Shown in pieces: positions 25,335 through 32,146 of a stretch of 39,879 bases of DNA (positions are counted from its first letter, which is position 1; every line of letters starts with the position of its first letter). The position numbers and the translations under genes are program-made. Under the pieces are notes generated by a model. That model made no database searches. It saw only the letters and a list, made by a program, of their open reading frames with translations, and was not told where the DNA came from. Origin of the DNA: Candidatus Endomicrobium macrotermitis (lineage in GTDB: Bacteria > Elusimicrobiota > Endomicrobiia > Endomicrobiales > Endomicrobiaceae); NCBI GenBank assembly GCA_031271405.1, contig JAISVT010000055.1, forward strand, positions 1 to 39,879. The letters run 5' to 3'.

Positions 25335-26765
25335 ATGAAAAACTACCCGCAAGAATTAAAAATAAAACTGCTCCTTTGGATCGTTTCGGCCGCAATGTTT
25401 ATGCAAATGCTTGACGGGTCGGTTTTAAATACCGCGATACCGTCTATTGCCGCGAGTTTCGGCGAAAACCCTTTGCAAATGCAGTCCGTCATAATTTCCT
25501 ATCTGCTTTCTGTCGCCATATTTCTGCCTCTTTCCGGCTGGCTTTCCGACAGATTCGGCATTAAAAAAGTCTTTCTTTTCGCCGTAGCGGGGTTCACTTT
25601 CGGCTCGCTGCTTTGTTCGATGTCAAACTCTCTGCTTAGCCTTTCGGTTTCACGGGCTTTGCAAGGTATGGGCGGAGCGTTTCTTGTGCCTGTCGGCCGC
25701 CTTGCGGTTTTAAAAGTGTACCCGCGAAGCCGGTACGTAAACGTTTTAAGTTTTATGGTTTTGCCGGCTTTGATAGGCCCGCTTATAGGCCCGGTGCTTG
25801 GCGGGTTTCTGGTTCAGTACGCCGGCTGGCACTGGATTTTTCTGATAAATATACCTATAGGCATTTGCTGTTTTTTTGCAGCCGCCTATCTTATGCCGCG
25901 CATAGAAAGCGAAAAAAAACCGGCAAAGTTCGATTTCAAAGGGTTTTTAATTTTTGATTTTGCGCTGATTTTGCTGTTTGCCGTAGGCTCTTCCGAAAGA
26001 GTTATGACCGGTTTTTCAAACGGCTGGTTTTTGTTGCTGGCTTTGATTTTCGTATGCGGCTACGCTGTGTACTCTAAAAAAAAGAAACAGGATGCCTTAT
26101 TCGATCCGGAAATGTTTAAAATCCCGAGTTTTTCTTTGGGCATTGCGGGCAATCTTATCATAAGGCTTGTGGGCGGCGCTTTGCCCTATCTTGCCCCGCT
26201 TCTGTTTCAGACGGCTCTCGGATTTTCGCCGTCAAAAGCCGGAGCCGCTCTTATCCCTATGGGAATTGCCGCCATATTTGCAAAAACTTTCGCGGCAAAT
26301 CTGATATTAAAGTTCGGGTACAAAAAATTTCTTATTGCGAACACTTTGATTTTGAGCCTTTTTATAGCCATGCCGGCGTTTATAGACGCTTCTACGCCGT
26401 ATTATCTTATACTGATTTTGTTTGCTTTTATAGGCCTTGCAAATTCTCTTCAGTTTACCGCGATAAATACTCTTGCTCTTATAGACGTTCCGAACAAATT
26501 TATGAGCGGAGCAAATAATGTGCTGTCCGTTTCGTTTCAGATTTCTATGTCTTTGGGAGTCGCGCTTGCGGCTCTGCTTTTGAAAAAAATACCGCACATA
26601 ACGGAATCTTTTGCGCTTTTTTCACAAAATAACGGCCTAGGCCTGTTGTCCTCTTTCCGCATAACATATATAATAATAGGTGTTTTGTCGGCTTCGGGCG
26701 CGCTTATATTTCTTTTTGTTCCGAAAACCGCAGGAAATAACGTGAAAGATGCCGATATTTATTGA
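25335..26765 (+). CDS. MFS exporter, DHA2 (EmrB/QacA-like) family
   Basis: A 476-residue inner-membrane transporter with about fourteen hydrophobic segments. LDGSVLNTAIPSIA in the first segment is the DHA2 motif D1. GWLSDRFGIKKVF between segments 2 and 3 is MFS motif A. ALQGMGGAFLVPVGR and the Pro/Gly-rich LIGPLIGPVLGGF (motif C) follow, the latter typical of exporters. It should use the proton gradient to expel drugs or metabolites; the substrate is unknown. No ribosome-binding site is obvious before the ATG. The lipoprotein gene starts 11 bases after its stop, so they may be co-expressed. Confidence 0.92.
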   Translation: MKNYPQELKIKLLLWIVSAAMFMQMLDGSVLNTAIPSIAASFGENPLQMQSVIISYLLSVAIFLPLSGWLSDRFGIKKVFLFAVAGFTFGSLLCSMSNSLLSLSVSRALQGMGGAFLVPVGRLAVLKVYPRSRYVNVLSFMVLPALIGPLIGPVLGGFLVQYAGWHWIFLINIPIGICCFFAAAYLMPRIESEKKPAKFDFKGFLIFDFALILLFAVGSSERVMTGFSNGWFLLLALIFVCGYAVYSKKKKQDALFDPEMFKIPSFSLGIAGNLIIRLVGGALPYLAPLLFQTALGFSPSKAGAALIPMGIAAIFAKTFAANLILKFGYKKFLIANTLILSLFIAMPAFIDASTPYYLILILFAFIGLANSLQFTAINTLALIDVPNKFMSGANNVLSVSFQISMSLGVALAALLLKKIPHITESFALFSQNNGLGLLSSFRITYIIIGVLSASGALIFLFVPKTAGNNVKDADIY

Positions 26766-26776
26766 CCGGAGGAAAT

Positions 26777-27448
26777 ATGAAAAGGATTGCATTGGTTTTT
26801 ATTTCGGTTTTGTTTGCCGCGGGCTGTGTTTCTTCGAAATCTCCCGACGCGGTTGAGCAGGAAATGTCGGGAAGCTATAAGCTGGATTCGGACAGCAAAA
26901 AAACGGCCGTTGTCATTATGGGCGCGTACAATAATCTGGAGGCCGGCGAAATTCAAAATTTAAGCGAAACTCTGCAATGGGCGTCCGCAGACGGCGAGAT
27001 TGCCGTTACCGATTTTTCCGACACAAACAATCCGCTCTACATTAAAGGCAGAAACGGGGTGAATTATATAGCCGTAAAAGTTTTTCCGGGAAAATATACG
27101 TTAAAAAACTTTGTGATCAAGTGGTCGGATGCGGCTTACGATTTCAATCTGGATTTCGGAAAACGGTATTCCGCCGATTTTGAAATAGCCGAAGGCGAAG
27201 TTATGTTTGTCGGAATAATACGCACGACTTTTGCCAAATTTTCCGAACAGGAATTGAAACTTCCCGGAAAAACCGAAATAAAAGTTTCGTCTTTTCTTGA
27301 AAACGGGAAAGAAGATTTATACAGAGTTACAAGTTTTTACAATATGATTACCAAAAAACCGGTAAAAACGCAGGTTATGTACTGGAACGACTCGGTTCCC
27401 GGAAGTACGCAGTCCCTTATTGCCGCAAGGCAAAAAGTTAATCCGTAA
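26777..27448 (+). CDS. Predicted outer-membrane or periplasmic lipoprotein
   Basis: A 223-residue protein starting MKRIALVFISVLFAAGC, a lipoprotein signal with lipobox FAAGC and Cys17. CGGAGG precedes the ATG at 26777. The rest is predicted soluble and beta-rich (IAVKVFPGKYTLKNFVI, YSADFEIAEGEVMFVGII), reminiscent of small beta-sandwich carbohydrate- or peptide-binding lipoproteins, but no family is recognised. It follows the MFS exporter closely. No close motif reveals its function. Confidence 0.82.
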   Translation: MKRIALVFISVLFAAGCVSSKSPDAVEQEMSGSYKLDSDSKKTAVVIMGAYNNLEAGEIQNLSETLQWASADGEIAVTDFSDTNNPLYIKGRNGVNYIAVKVFPGKYTLKNFVIKWSDAAYDFNLDFGKRYSADFEIAEGEVMFVGIIRTTFAKFSEQELKLPGKTEIKVSSFLENGKEDLYRVTSFYNMITKKPVKTQVMYWNDSVPGSTQSLIAARQKVNP

Positions 27449-27452
27449 TGGC

Positions 27453-27464
27453 CGCGTTAACGCG
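27453..27464. repeat. 12-base palindrome CGCGTTAACGCG
   Basis: A perfect palindrome just after the lipoprotein stop. Its centre GTTAAC recurs in several intergenic repeats of the window (for example 9470-9483). It has no T-run, so it is not a clear terminator. Confidence 0.4.
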
Positions 27465-27495
27465 CCGGAGAGCGCGGCGCTTTCCTCAATGGAAA

Positions 27496-27525
27496 TTGAT
27501 TTAGTTTGCGGATTTTTGATAGAAT
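27496..27525 (+). promoter_or_regulatory. argF promoter
   Basis: TTGATT at 27496-27501, an 18-base spacer and an extended TGA-TAGAAT ending at 27525. It gives a leader of about 33 bases with a CAGGAAA ribosome-binding site before the argF ATG. Confidence 0.7.
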
Positions 27526-27564
27526 ACGAGGAAGTCAAATATTTAGTTAAAAGCAGGAAATATC

Positions 27565-28491
27565 ATGGCAAAAAAAGATTTACTTTCGATTTACAACCTT
27601 TCCGCAAAAGAAATCAAAACATTACTGAACGATGCTTTTGAACTTAAATCAAAAAAGAAACATTTGAACGATTTAAGCGGCAAAACGCTCGGGCTTATAT
27701 TTGAAAAACCTTCCACAAGGACAATGGTGTCTTTTGCCGCGGCTATGGTTCAGCTCGGAGGTACTCCCATTTTGTTAAACGCCCAGAACCTTCAGCGCAA
27801 AAGAGGAGAATCCATACACGATACGGCTTTGGCACTGTCGAAATATTTGGACGGCCTTATGATAAGGGCGTTTAAACATTCGGACGTTGAAGAGTTTGCA
27901 AAATATTCTTCGGCGCCCGTAATAAACGGGCTTACGGATTTTGAGCACCCCTGCCAGATTTTGGCCGATTTAATGACGATAATGGAGCTTCACAAGGTAA
28001 AAACCGTCGAAGCGTTAAAGAAAATAAAAATCGTTTTTATAGGCGACAGCAACAATGTGGCAAATTCTCTTCTTGCCGCTTCGGCCGTTTTAGGACTTGA
28101 TTTTACGCTTATCTGCCCTAAAGAATTCGTACCCGCAAAGCAGGTTCTCAACGAAGCGTTAAAGTGGACTTCTTCGACCGGATCCCACATAATGATTACA
28201 AGCGACATAAAAGAAGCCGAAGACGCCGACGTGATATATACCGATGTTTGGACTTCCATGGGCGCGGAAGGCGAAGAGAAGAAGAGAAAAAAAGCTTTTG
28301 CGCCGTATCAGGTAAATTCGGAACTGCTGAAAGAGGCTTCGCCGAAATGCATAGTTTTGCATTGCCTGCCGGCCGTAAGGGGCGAGGAAATTACCGCCGA
28401 GATCATGGATAAATACGAAAACAGCATATTTACGCAGGCCGAAAACAGGCTCCACGCGCAAAAAGCGGTTCTGCGTTATTTATTGAAATGA
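27565..28491 (+). CDS. argF: Ornithine carbamoyltransferase
   Basis: Joins carbamoyl phosphate to ornithine to give citrulline in arginine synthesis. The 308-residue length is normal. The carbamoyl-phosphate loop is KPSTRTMVSF. HPCQILADL has the HPxQ signature, DVWTSMG follows, and HCLPAVRGEE near the C-terminus is the ornithine-side signature of OTCase rather than aspartate carbamoyltransferase. N-acetylornithine or N-succinylornithine carbamoyltransferase is a less likely alternative because HCLP is intact. The TGA overlaps the ATG of the CutA gene (ATGA), so argF, cutA and maf form an operon. Confidence 0.95.
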   Translation: MAKKDLLSIYNLSAKEIKTLLNDAFELKSKKKHLNDLSGKTLGLIFEKPSTRTMVSFAAAMVQLGGTPILLNAQNLQRKRGESIHDTALALSKYLDGLMIRAFKHSDVEEFAKYSSAPVINGLTDFEHPCQILADLMTIMELHKVKTVEALKKIKIVFIGDSNNVANSLLAASAVLGLDFTLICPKEFVPAKQVLNEALKWTSSTGSHIMITSDIKEAEDADVIYTDVWTSMGAEGEEKKRKKAFAPYQVNSELLKEASPKCIVLHCLPAVRGEEITAEIMDKYENSIFTQAENRLHAQKAVLRYLLK

Positions 28492-28814
28492 AAGATTCCT
28501 GCATAATCGCATTTGTTACGGTTCCCGACCGTAAAACCGCAAATAAAATCAAAAATACCGTTTTGGAAGATAAAACCGCAGCCGCGATCGGCATTATCGG
28601 CGGCGTTTCTTCTTTTTATTGGTGGAAAGGCAAAATCGAAAACGCAAAAGAGTTTTTGCTGGTGATTAAAACCGTGAAGGCAAAGTTTTCAAAACTTGAA
28701 AAACGCGTTAAAGAAGTTCATCCTTACGAAGTGCCGGAAATAATATCCGCTGATGTTTCCGCGGGAAGCAAAGACTATTTAAAATGGATAAAAAAATATG
28801 CCGGTTCGAAATAA
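28488..28814 (+). CDS. cutA: CutA1-like divalent-cation tolerance protein
   Basis: A 108-residue protein of the trimeric, PII-like CutA1 fold. Recognisable segments are IIAFVTVPDRKTANKI at the N-terminus, SSFYWWKGKIENAKEFLLVIKT in the middle (the YxWxGKIE core) and VKEVHPYEVPEII near the end. CutA proteins are linked to copper tolerance in Escherichia coli, but their biochemical role is unresolved. The ATG overlaps the argF stop by four bases, and the end overlaps maf by 17 bases. Confidence 0.93.
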   Translation: MKDSCIIAFVTVPDRKTANKIKNTVLEDKTAAAIGIIGGVSSFYWWKGKIENAKEFLLVIKTVKAKFSKLEKRVKEVHPYEVPEIISADVSAGSKDYLKWIKKYAGSK

Positions 28815-29382
28815 AAGAAAAATAGTTTTGGCTTCGGCTTCGCCGCGCAGAATCGAACTTCTTAAAGAGTGGGGTCTTCATTTCGAAGTTTTGCCGAGCA
28901 ATGCAAGCGAAAAAACGAACTTGACAAGACCGTCTTACATAGTAAAATCCCTTTCTTATAAAAAAGGGCTCGACATCGCAAAAAAAAGGCCGGAAGCGCT
29001 TGTAATATCGGCGGACACGATAGTGTTTTTAAACGGAAAAATCGTAGGCAAGCCGAAAAACAAAAAAGAGTCGGAAAAAATAATAAGAGAGCTGAACGGA
29101 AGCCTTCACAAAGTTTACAGCGGAGTTTCGATAATAGACAATATTTCCGGCAAAAGCAGCGTTTTTTACGATGCTGCATCGGTCAAAATGAGAAAACTTT
29201 CCGAAGAAGCCCTTAAAAAGCTTTTCGGAAAACATATGGATAAAGCCGGCGCTTATGCCGTGCAGGATTCGGGAGACGCTTTCGCAAAAAAAGTTTACGG
29301 CGATTATTACACCGTCGTAGGGCTTCCGCGCATAAAACTTGCCCGCGAGCTCAAAAAGTTCGGCGTGAATTTGAAAAAATAA
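28798..29382 (+). CDS. maf: Maf-family nucleotide pyrophosphatase
   Basis: A 194-residue Maf/HAM1-type fold protein that hydrolyses the pyrophosphate of non-canonical or noncognate nucleoside triphosphates, protecting the nucleotide pool. Motifs are LASASPRRIELL at the N-terminus, SADTIVFLNGKIVGKPK, HKVYSGVSII and DKAGAYAVQDSG. The ATG at 28798 lies within the end of the CutA gene. The operon ends in a strong bidirectional terminator. Confidence 0.95.
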   Translation: MPVRNKRKIVLASASPRRIELLKEWGLHFEVLPSNASEKTNLTRPSYIVKSLSYKKGLDIAKKRPEALVISADTIVFLNGKIVGKPKNKKESEKIIRELNGSLHKVYSGVSIIDNISGKSSVFYDAASVKMRKLSEEALKKLFGKHMDKAGAYAVQDSGDAFAKKVYGDYYTVVGLPRIKLARELKKFGVNLKK

Positions 29383-29408
29383 ACTTATAGAATGCCTTAA
29401 TATAAAAA

Positions 29409-29453
29409 ACAGCCGCCCGAAGCGAAAACTTTGCTTCGGGCGGCTGTTTTTTA
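29409..29453. terminator. Bidirectional terminator between maf and the SurA-N gene
   Basis: ACAGCCGCCCGAAGC (29409-29423) pairs perfectly with GCTTCGGGCGGCTGT (29433-29447) around a nine-base loop, with T-runs on both strands. It separates two converging operons. Confidence 0.95.
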
Positions 29454-29467
29454 TATCAGGTTAAAAT

Positions 29468-30130
29468 TTAGTTTACAAAAATGAACTCGCTGCTTGAAAT
29501 TTTGTAATTTTTAATTGTATCCTGGTACCATTCGTTAAGCAGAGTGTTTATTTTCATGTTCAAAATCATTTCTCTTACGGCGGCGGCGTCCGCTTTAACC
29601 GCGGCGTCGTATTCCTGCTCCATGAGTTTTACCGAAGACGCCAGCAGAACTTTCGTTTTTTCTACGGCAATCTCTTTTTTTCTTAAGGCTTCGTATTCTT
29701 TAGGTTTCATTTTAATGGTTTGAAGAAAGCGATAATACATATTAATGTCAAAGACATTATTATTGTTTCTAAACAACAGAGACTCTTGTATGTCTCTTTT
29801 CAATTCGAGGTCGGACACGAGTATTCCGTAATTTAAGGACTGCTGGTAAAAAACTTCGTCCTGAATCAGGGCCTGCAGAGTTTTTATTTTCAACTGATGT
29901 ATCATTTCTTCGGTCACTTCTTCCGTCCCTCTGCGCGCCATTTCAAGGGAGTTCAAATATATAGAGTTGAAAAGATTTATGGATATTTCGGCGCCGTTTA
30001 CCGTAGCCGCCGTCCGGTAGTCTTCTTTCTGGAAAAAATAAGAGCCGAAACCCATAAAAATACCGGCCAAAAAGCCGAGTATCGTAATTATGAAAATTTT
30101 CCGCATGTGCTTTCTTAAAAAGTTCATCAT
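29468..30130 (-). CDS. SurA-N-like membrane-anchored chaperone domain protein without a PPIase domain
   Basis: A 220-residue protein with an N-terminal membrane segment (about residues 11-32) followed by a helical domain beginning ATVNGAEISINLFNSIYLN, the typical first strand and helix of SurA_N/PpiD-type chaperones. The segment LIQDEVFYQQSLNYGILVSDLE resembles the L..li...ll.qeA...Gi.vsd.e pattern of that fold. No parvulin domain follows, so the role would be chaperone or scaffold rather than isomerase. The ATG overlaps the bactofilin stop, so the gene is translationally coupled to a cell-shape operon. Confidence 0.78.
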   Translation of the reverse strand: MMNFLRKHMRKIFIITILGFLAGIFMGFGSYFFQKEDYRTAATVNGAEISINLFNSIYLNSLEMARRGTEEVTEEMIHQLKIKTLQALIQDEVFYQQSLNYGILVSDLELKRDIQESLLFRNNNNVFDINMYYRFLQTIKMKPKEYEALRKKEIAVEKTKVLLASSVKLMEQEYDAAVKADAAAVREMILNMKINTLLNEWYQDTIKNYKISSSEFIFVN

Positions 30131-30498
30131 TTCTTTTTTTCTCCGGCGGGTTCTCCCGCATGCGCCATAGACGATTTTCCTTCAAAAAACGCGCCTTCCG
30201 ATATTGTAAGCAGATTCGTTTCGATGTCTCCCGAAACTTTCGCTTTGTCGAGAATATCTATGCCTTCTGCGGCGTATATGTTTCCTTCCACGGTTCCGCT
30301 TATCATTATGCCGTCGGCTTTTATGTTGCCTTTAACCGCGCCGTCAGGCCCTATGAGTATGCCCGAGGCTTCCACGTCGCCGTTGATTTTTCCGTCTATT
30401 CTGATTTTTTCGGCTTTAATTTTACCTTCGATAACGGCTTTCTGCCCTATAACGGTTTCGATTCCCTCATGCAAATCTTTTGAATTTTTTCTGGTCAT
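30127..30498 (-). CDS. Bactofilin
   Basis: A 123-residue bactofilin (polymer-forming cytoskeletal protein, DUF583). The central part is a regular beta-helix with repeats such as AVIEGKIKAEKIRIDGKING, SGILIGPDGAVKGNIKADG and IMISGTVEGNIYAAEGIDI. The N- and C-terminal tails are short and polar, as usual. Bactofilins polymerise without nucleotides and localise wall enzymes. AAGGA precedes the ATG, and its first 32 bases overlap the end of the M23 peptidase gene, a pairing known in Helicobacter (ccmA-csd) and other genera. Confidence 0.93.
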   Translation of the reverse strand: MTRKNSKDLHEGIETVIGQKAVIEGKIKAEKIRIDGKINGDVEASGILIGPDGAVKGNIKADGIMISGTVEGNIYAAEGIDILDKAKVSGDIETNLLTISEGAFFEGKSSMAHAGEPAGEKKK

Positions 30499-31462
30499 AG
30501 AAGTTCCTTTCCGATTGGGTATAAAAATAATCCGTTAAGTAAGAATACGGATTTGTGGGCTTTCCTTTATAATGGACTTCATAGTGTATGTGCGAGCCCG
30601 TAGCCGAACCCGTGCTTCCCATTCTGCCTATAGTTTGCCCGCGCATGACAAAATCGCCTATTTTTACAAGCCTTTTTGCCAAATGCCCGTAAAGCGTTCT
30701 ATAATTGTATCCGTGATCTACTACTATCACGTTGCCGTATCCGGACTGCCAGCCGGAAAATACGATTTTTCCGTTGGCTGTGCTGCGAATCGGGGTGTTC
30801 AATGCGTTTGCGATGTCAAGTCCGGAGTGAAAGTCGCGGTTTTGAAAAAAGGGATGGTATCTGAATCCGTAAGCCGAAGAAATTCTTCCGTCGGCAGGCC
30901 ATCCGCGCGGAGTGGCCATGAAAAGAGAGCGCTGTTTCGTAAGATGCGACATAATTTCCCCGAAACTGCGGCTCATAAACTTATATTGTTCGTTTAAGTG
31001 CCACGTCTGCTGCGAAATGGCAGTATAATTCAATTCGTTTGTTTTTCCGGATAAAATCAAAGACAGCGCGTTTGCCTGCATGGGGGTAGCCCCGCCTTCT
31101 CCGAGGTTTTGCCCAAGTCCTTCTTCTATGATCGCTTTTTTCGTATCCAACGCAAGCAGCGAACGGATTCTTTCGTCGTTCATCTGAAATTTTTCTACGA
31201 GTTCTTTGGTTTTTTTAATTTGGTCGGCAAAAAATAAAAACCTCATCTGCATTATTTTGTTGTCGGTTTTTGTTTTTACATAATCGATATGGCGGCTTAC
31301 GAGAAAACCCGCCCAGACGGTAAGAGTTGTCCATGACAAAGCGAAAACGCACAAAAACAGCAGGGAAACGCTTAACTTTACGGGTTTGACTTTCCCGTGC
31401 GGAATGAGCATGAGGGTTATTTTTTTTCCGAAATTGGTTTTTATCCTCGAAAAAATCTTCAT
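30467..31462 (-). CDS. M23 (LytM-type) peptidoglycan endopeptidase, membrane anchored
   Basis: A 331-residue protein with a short cytoplasmic start, a membrane segment (about residues 29-53), a coiled-coil-prone region (about 60-160) and a C-terminal M23 domain. Zinc ligands are His212 and Asp216 (HSGLDIA) and His293, with His291 in HIHYEVH. GWQSGYGNVIVVDHGYNY and GRMGSTGSATGS are conserved M23 loops. It probably cleaves peptide crosslinks in the periplasm. The ATG at 31462 is chosen because a TTGACA promoter and extended -10 lie just upstream; a longer reading to 31570 would run through them. It has no Shine-Dalgarno. Bactofilin and the SurA-N protein follow in the same operon. Confidence 0.93.
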   Translation of the reverse strand: MKIFSRIKTNFGKKITLMLIPHGKVKPVKLSVSLLFLCVFALSWTTLTVWAGFLVSRHIDYVKTKTDNKIMQMRFLFFADQIKKTKELVEKFQMNDERIRSLLALDTKKAIIEEGLGQNLGEGGATPMQANALSLILSGKTNELNYTAISQQTWHLNEQYKFMSRSFGEIMSHLTKQRSLFMATPRGWPADGRISSAYGFRYHPFFQNRDFHSGLDIANALNTPIRSTANGKIVFSGWQSGYGNVIVVDHGYNYRTLYGHLAKRLVKIGDFVMRGQTIGRMGSTGSATGSHIHYEVHYKGKPTNPYSYLTDYFYTQSERNFYDQKKFKRFA

Positions 31463-31473
31463 AAGTATCAAAA

Positions 31474-31503
31474 ATGATATCATTAAAGGGCAGAATTTGT
31501 CAA
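31474..31503 (-). promoter_or_regulatory. Promoter of the M23-bactofilin operon
   Basis: On the minus strand: TTGACA (31503-31498), an 18-base spacer and an extended TGA-TATCAT (ending 31474), then 11 bases to the ATG. The mRNA would have a leader of only about four bases. Confidence 0.75.
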
Positions 31504-31563
31504 TAGAAAATAGTGAAAAAACCGTTAAAAAACAGACGAAAATGCGTGTCGCGCCGATTGAAA

Positions 31564-31590
31564 TTGACATTGGCGGGTTTTTTTTATAAT
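31564..31590 (+). promoter_or_regulatory. tRNA-Thr promoter
   Basis: TTGACA at 31564-31569 and TATAAT at 31585-31590 with a 15-base spacer, 11 bases before the tRNA. The spacer is shorter than ideal. Confidence 0.65.
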
Positions 31591-31601
31591 ATAACCCTCA
31601 C

Positions 31602-31674
31602 GCCGACGTAGCTCAGCTGGTAGAGCAGCGGTTTTGTAAACCGCAGGTCGTAGGTTCAAACCCTATCGTCGGCT
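31602..31674 (+). tRNA. tRNA-Thr(UGU)
   Basis: A 73-base cloverleaf. Acceptor GCCGACG pairs with CGTCGGC, discriminator T. The anticodon stem GCGGT/ACCGC holds the loop TTTGTAA with anticodon TGT at 31635-31637. D-arm and T-arm (GTTCAAA loop) are regular. No CCA is encoded. Its 3' 45 bases are repeated twice downstream. Confidence 0.97.
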
Positions 31675-31882
31675 TCTTTCCCGACTTAAAAAAACATTAA
31701 GATTATCAAAAAGCTGCTCTACTTTATAGACAAGGTTTTGTAAACCGCAGGTCGTAGGTTCAAACCCTATCGTCGGCTTCTTTCCCGACTTAAAAAATCA
31801 TTAAGATTATCAAAAAGCTGATCTACTTTATAGACAAGGTTTTGTAAACCGCAGGTCGTAGGTTCAAACCCTATCGTCGGCT
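31630..31882 (+). repeat. 104-base tandem repeat containing the tRNA-Thr 3' half
   Basis: The 45-base segment from the anticodon stem to the discriminator (31630-31674) recurs without change at 31734-31778 and 31838-31882, exactly 104 bases apart. The connecting 59 bases are also repeated, with only two substitutions seen between the first and second spacer. The extra copies lack the 5' acceptor strand and D-arm, so they cannot fold as complete tRNAs. After the third copy the downstream sequence diverges. Confidence 0.95.
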
Positions 31883-31929
31883 TCTTTCCTTGCCTAAAAA
31901 ATCAGTTTCCTTTTGTTTTTAAAATCAGC

Positions 31930-32053
31930 CGTTAAAGCCGCCCTTAACGCGAGTCTATGAGCGGTCGATTTTTGAAATTGTTTTCAAAAATTGATGGCTA
32001 ATGCGTTCTGCGGCAGTTTTTTGCATACTTTTTGAACGTCTGCAAAAAGTATG
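31930..32053. other. Hairpin cluster upstream of the kinase operon
   Basis: Three stems lie in tandem: CGTTAA/TTAACG (31930-31949), ATTTTTGAAA/TTTCAAAAAT (31968-31991) and CATACTTTTT/AAAAAGTATG (32024-32053). The last competes with an alternative TTTTTGCA/TGCAAAAA pairing (32018-32048). A G-rich run follows. No gene is seen between the tRNA repeats and 32147. Confidence 0.5.
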
Positions 32054-32087
32054 GCGGGGGTTGGGGGCGCAGCGCTCCCCAAAACGG

Positions 32088-32116
32088 TTGAGTTTATAGT
32101 CATTTTTTGGTATCAT
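32088..32116 (+). promoter_or_regulatory. Promoter of the kinase/regulator operon
   Basis: TTGAGT at 32088-32093, a 17-base spacer and an extended TGG-TATCAT ending at 32116. GAGGGT precedes the ATG at 32147 by six bases. Confidence 0.65.
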
Positions 32117-32146
32117 CTACGGACAATAATTTTTGAGGGTTCCGCA

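Noticed and set aside
31630-31882. CRISPR-like evenly spaced direct repeats
   Set aside because: The repeat is part of tRNA-Thr, the spacers are copies of each other, and no cas genes are present.
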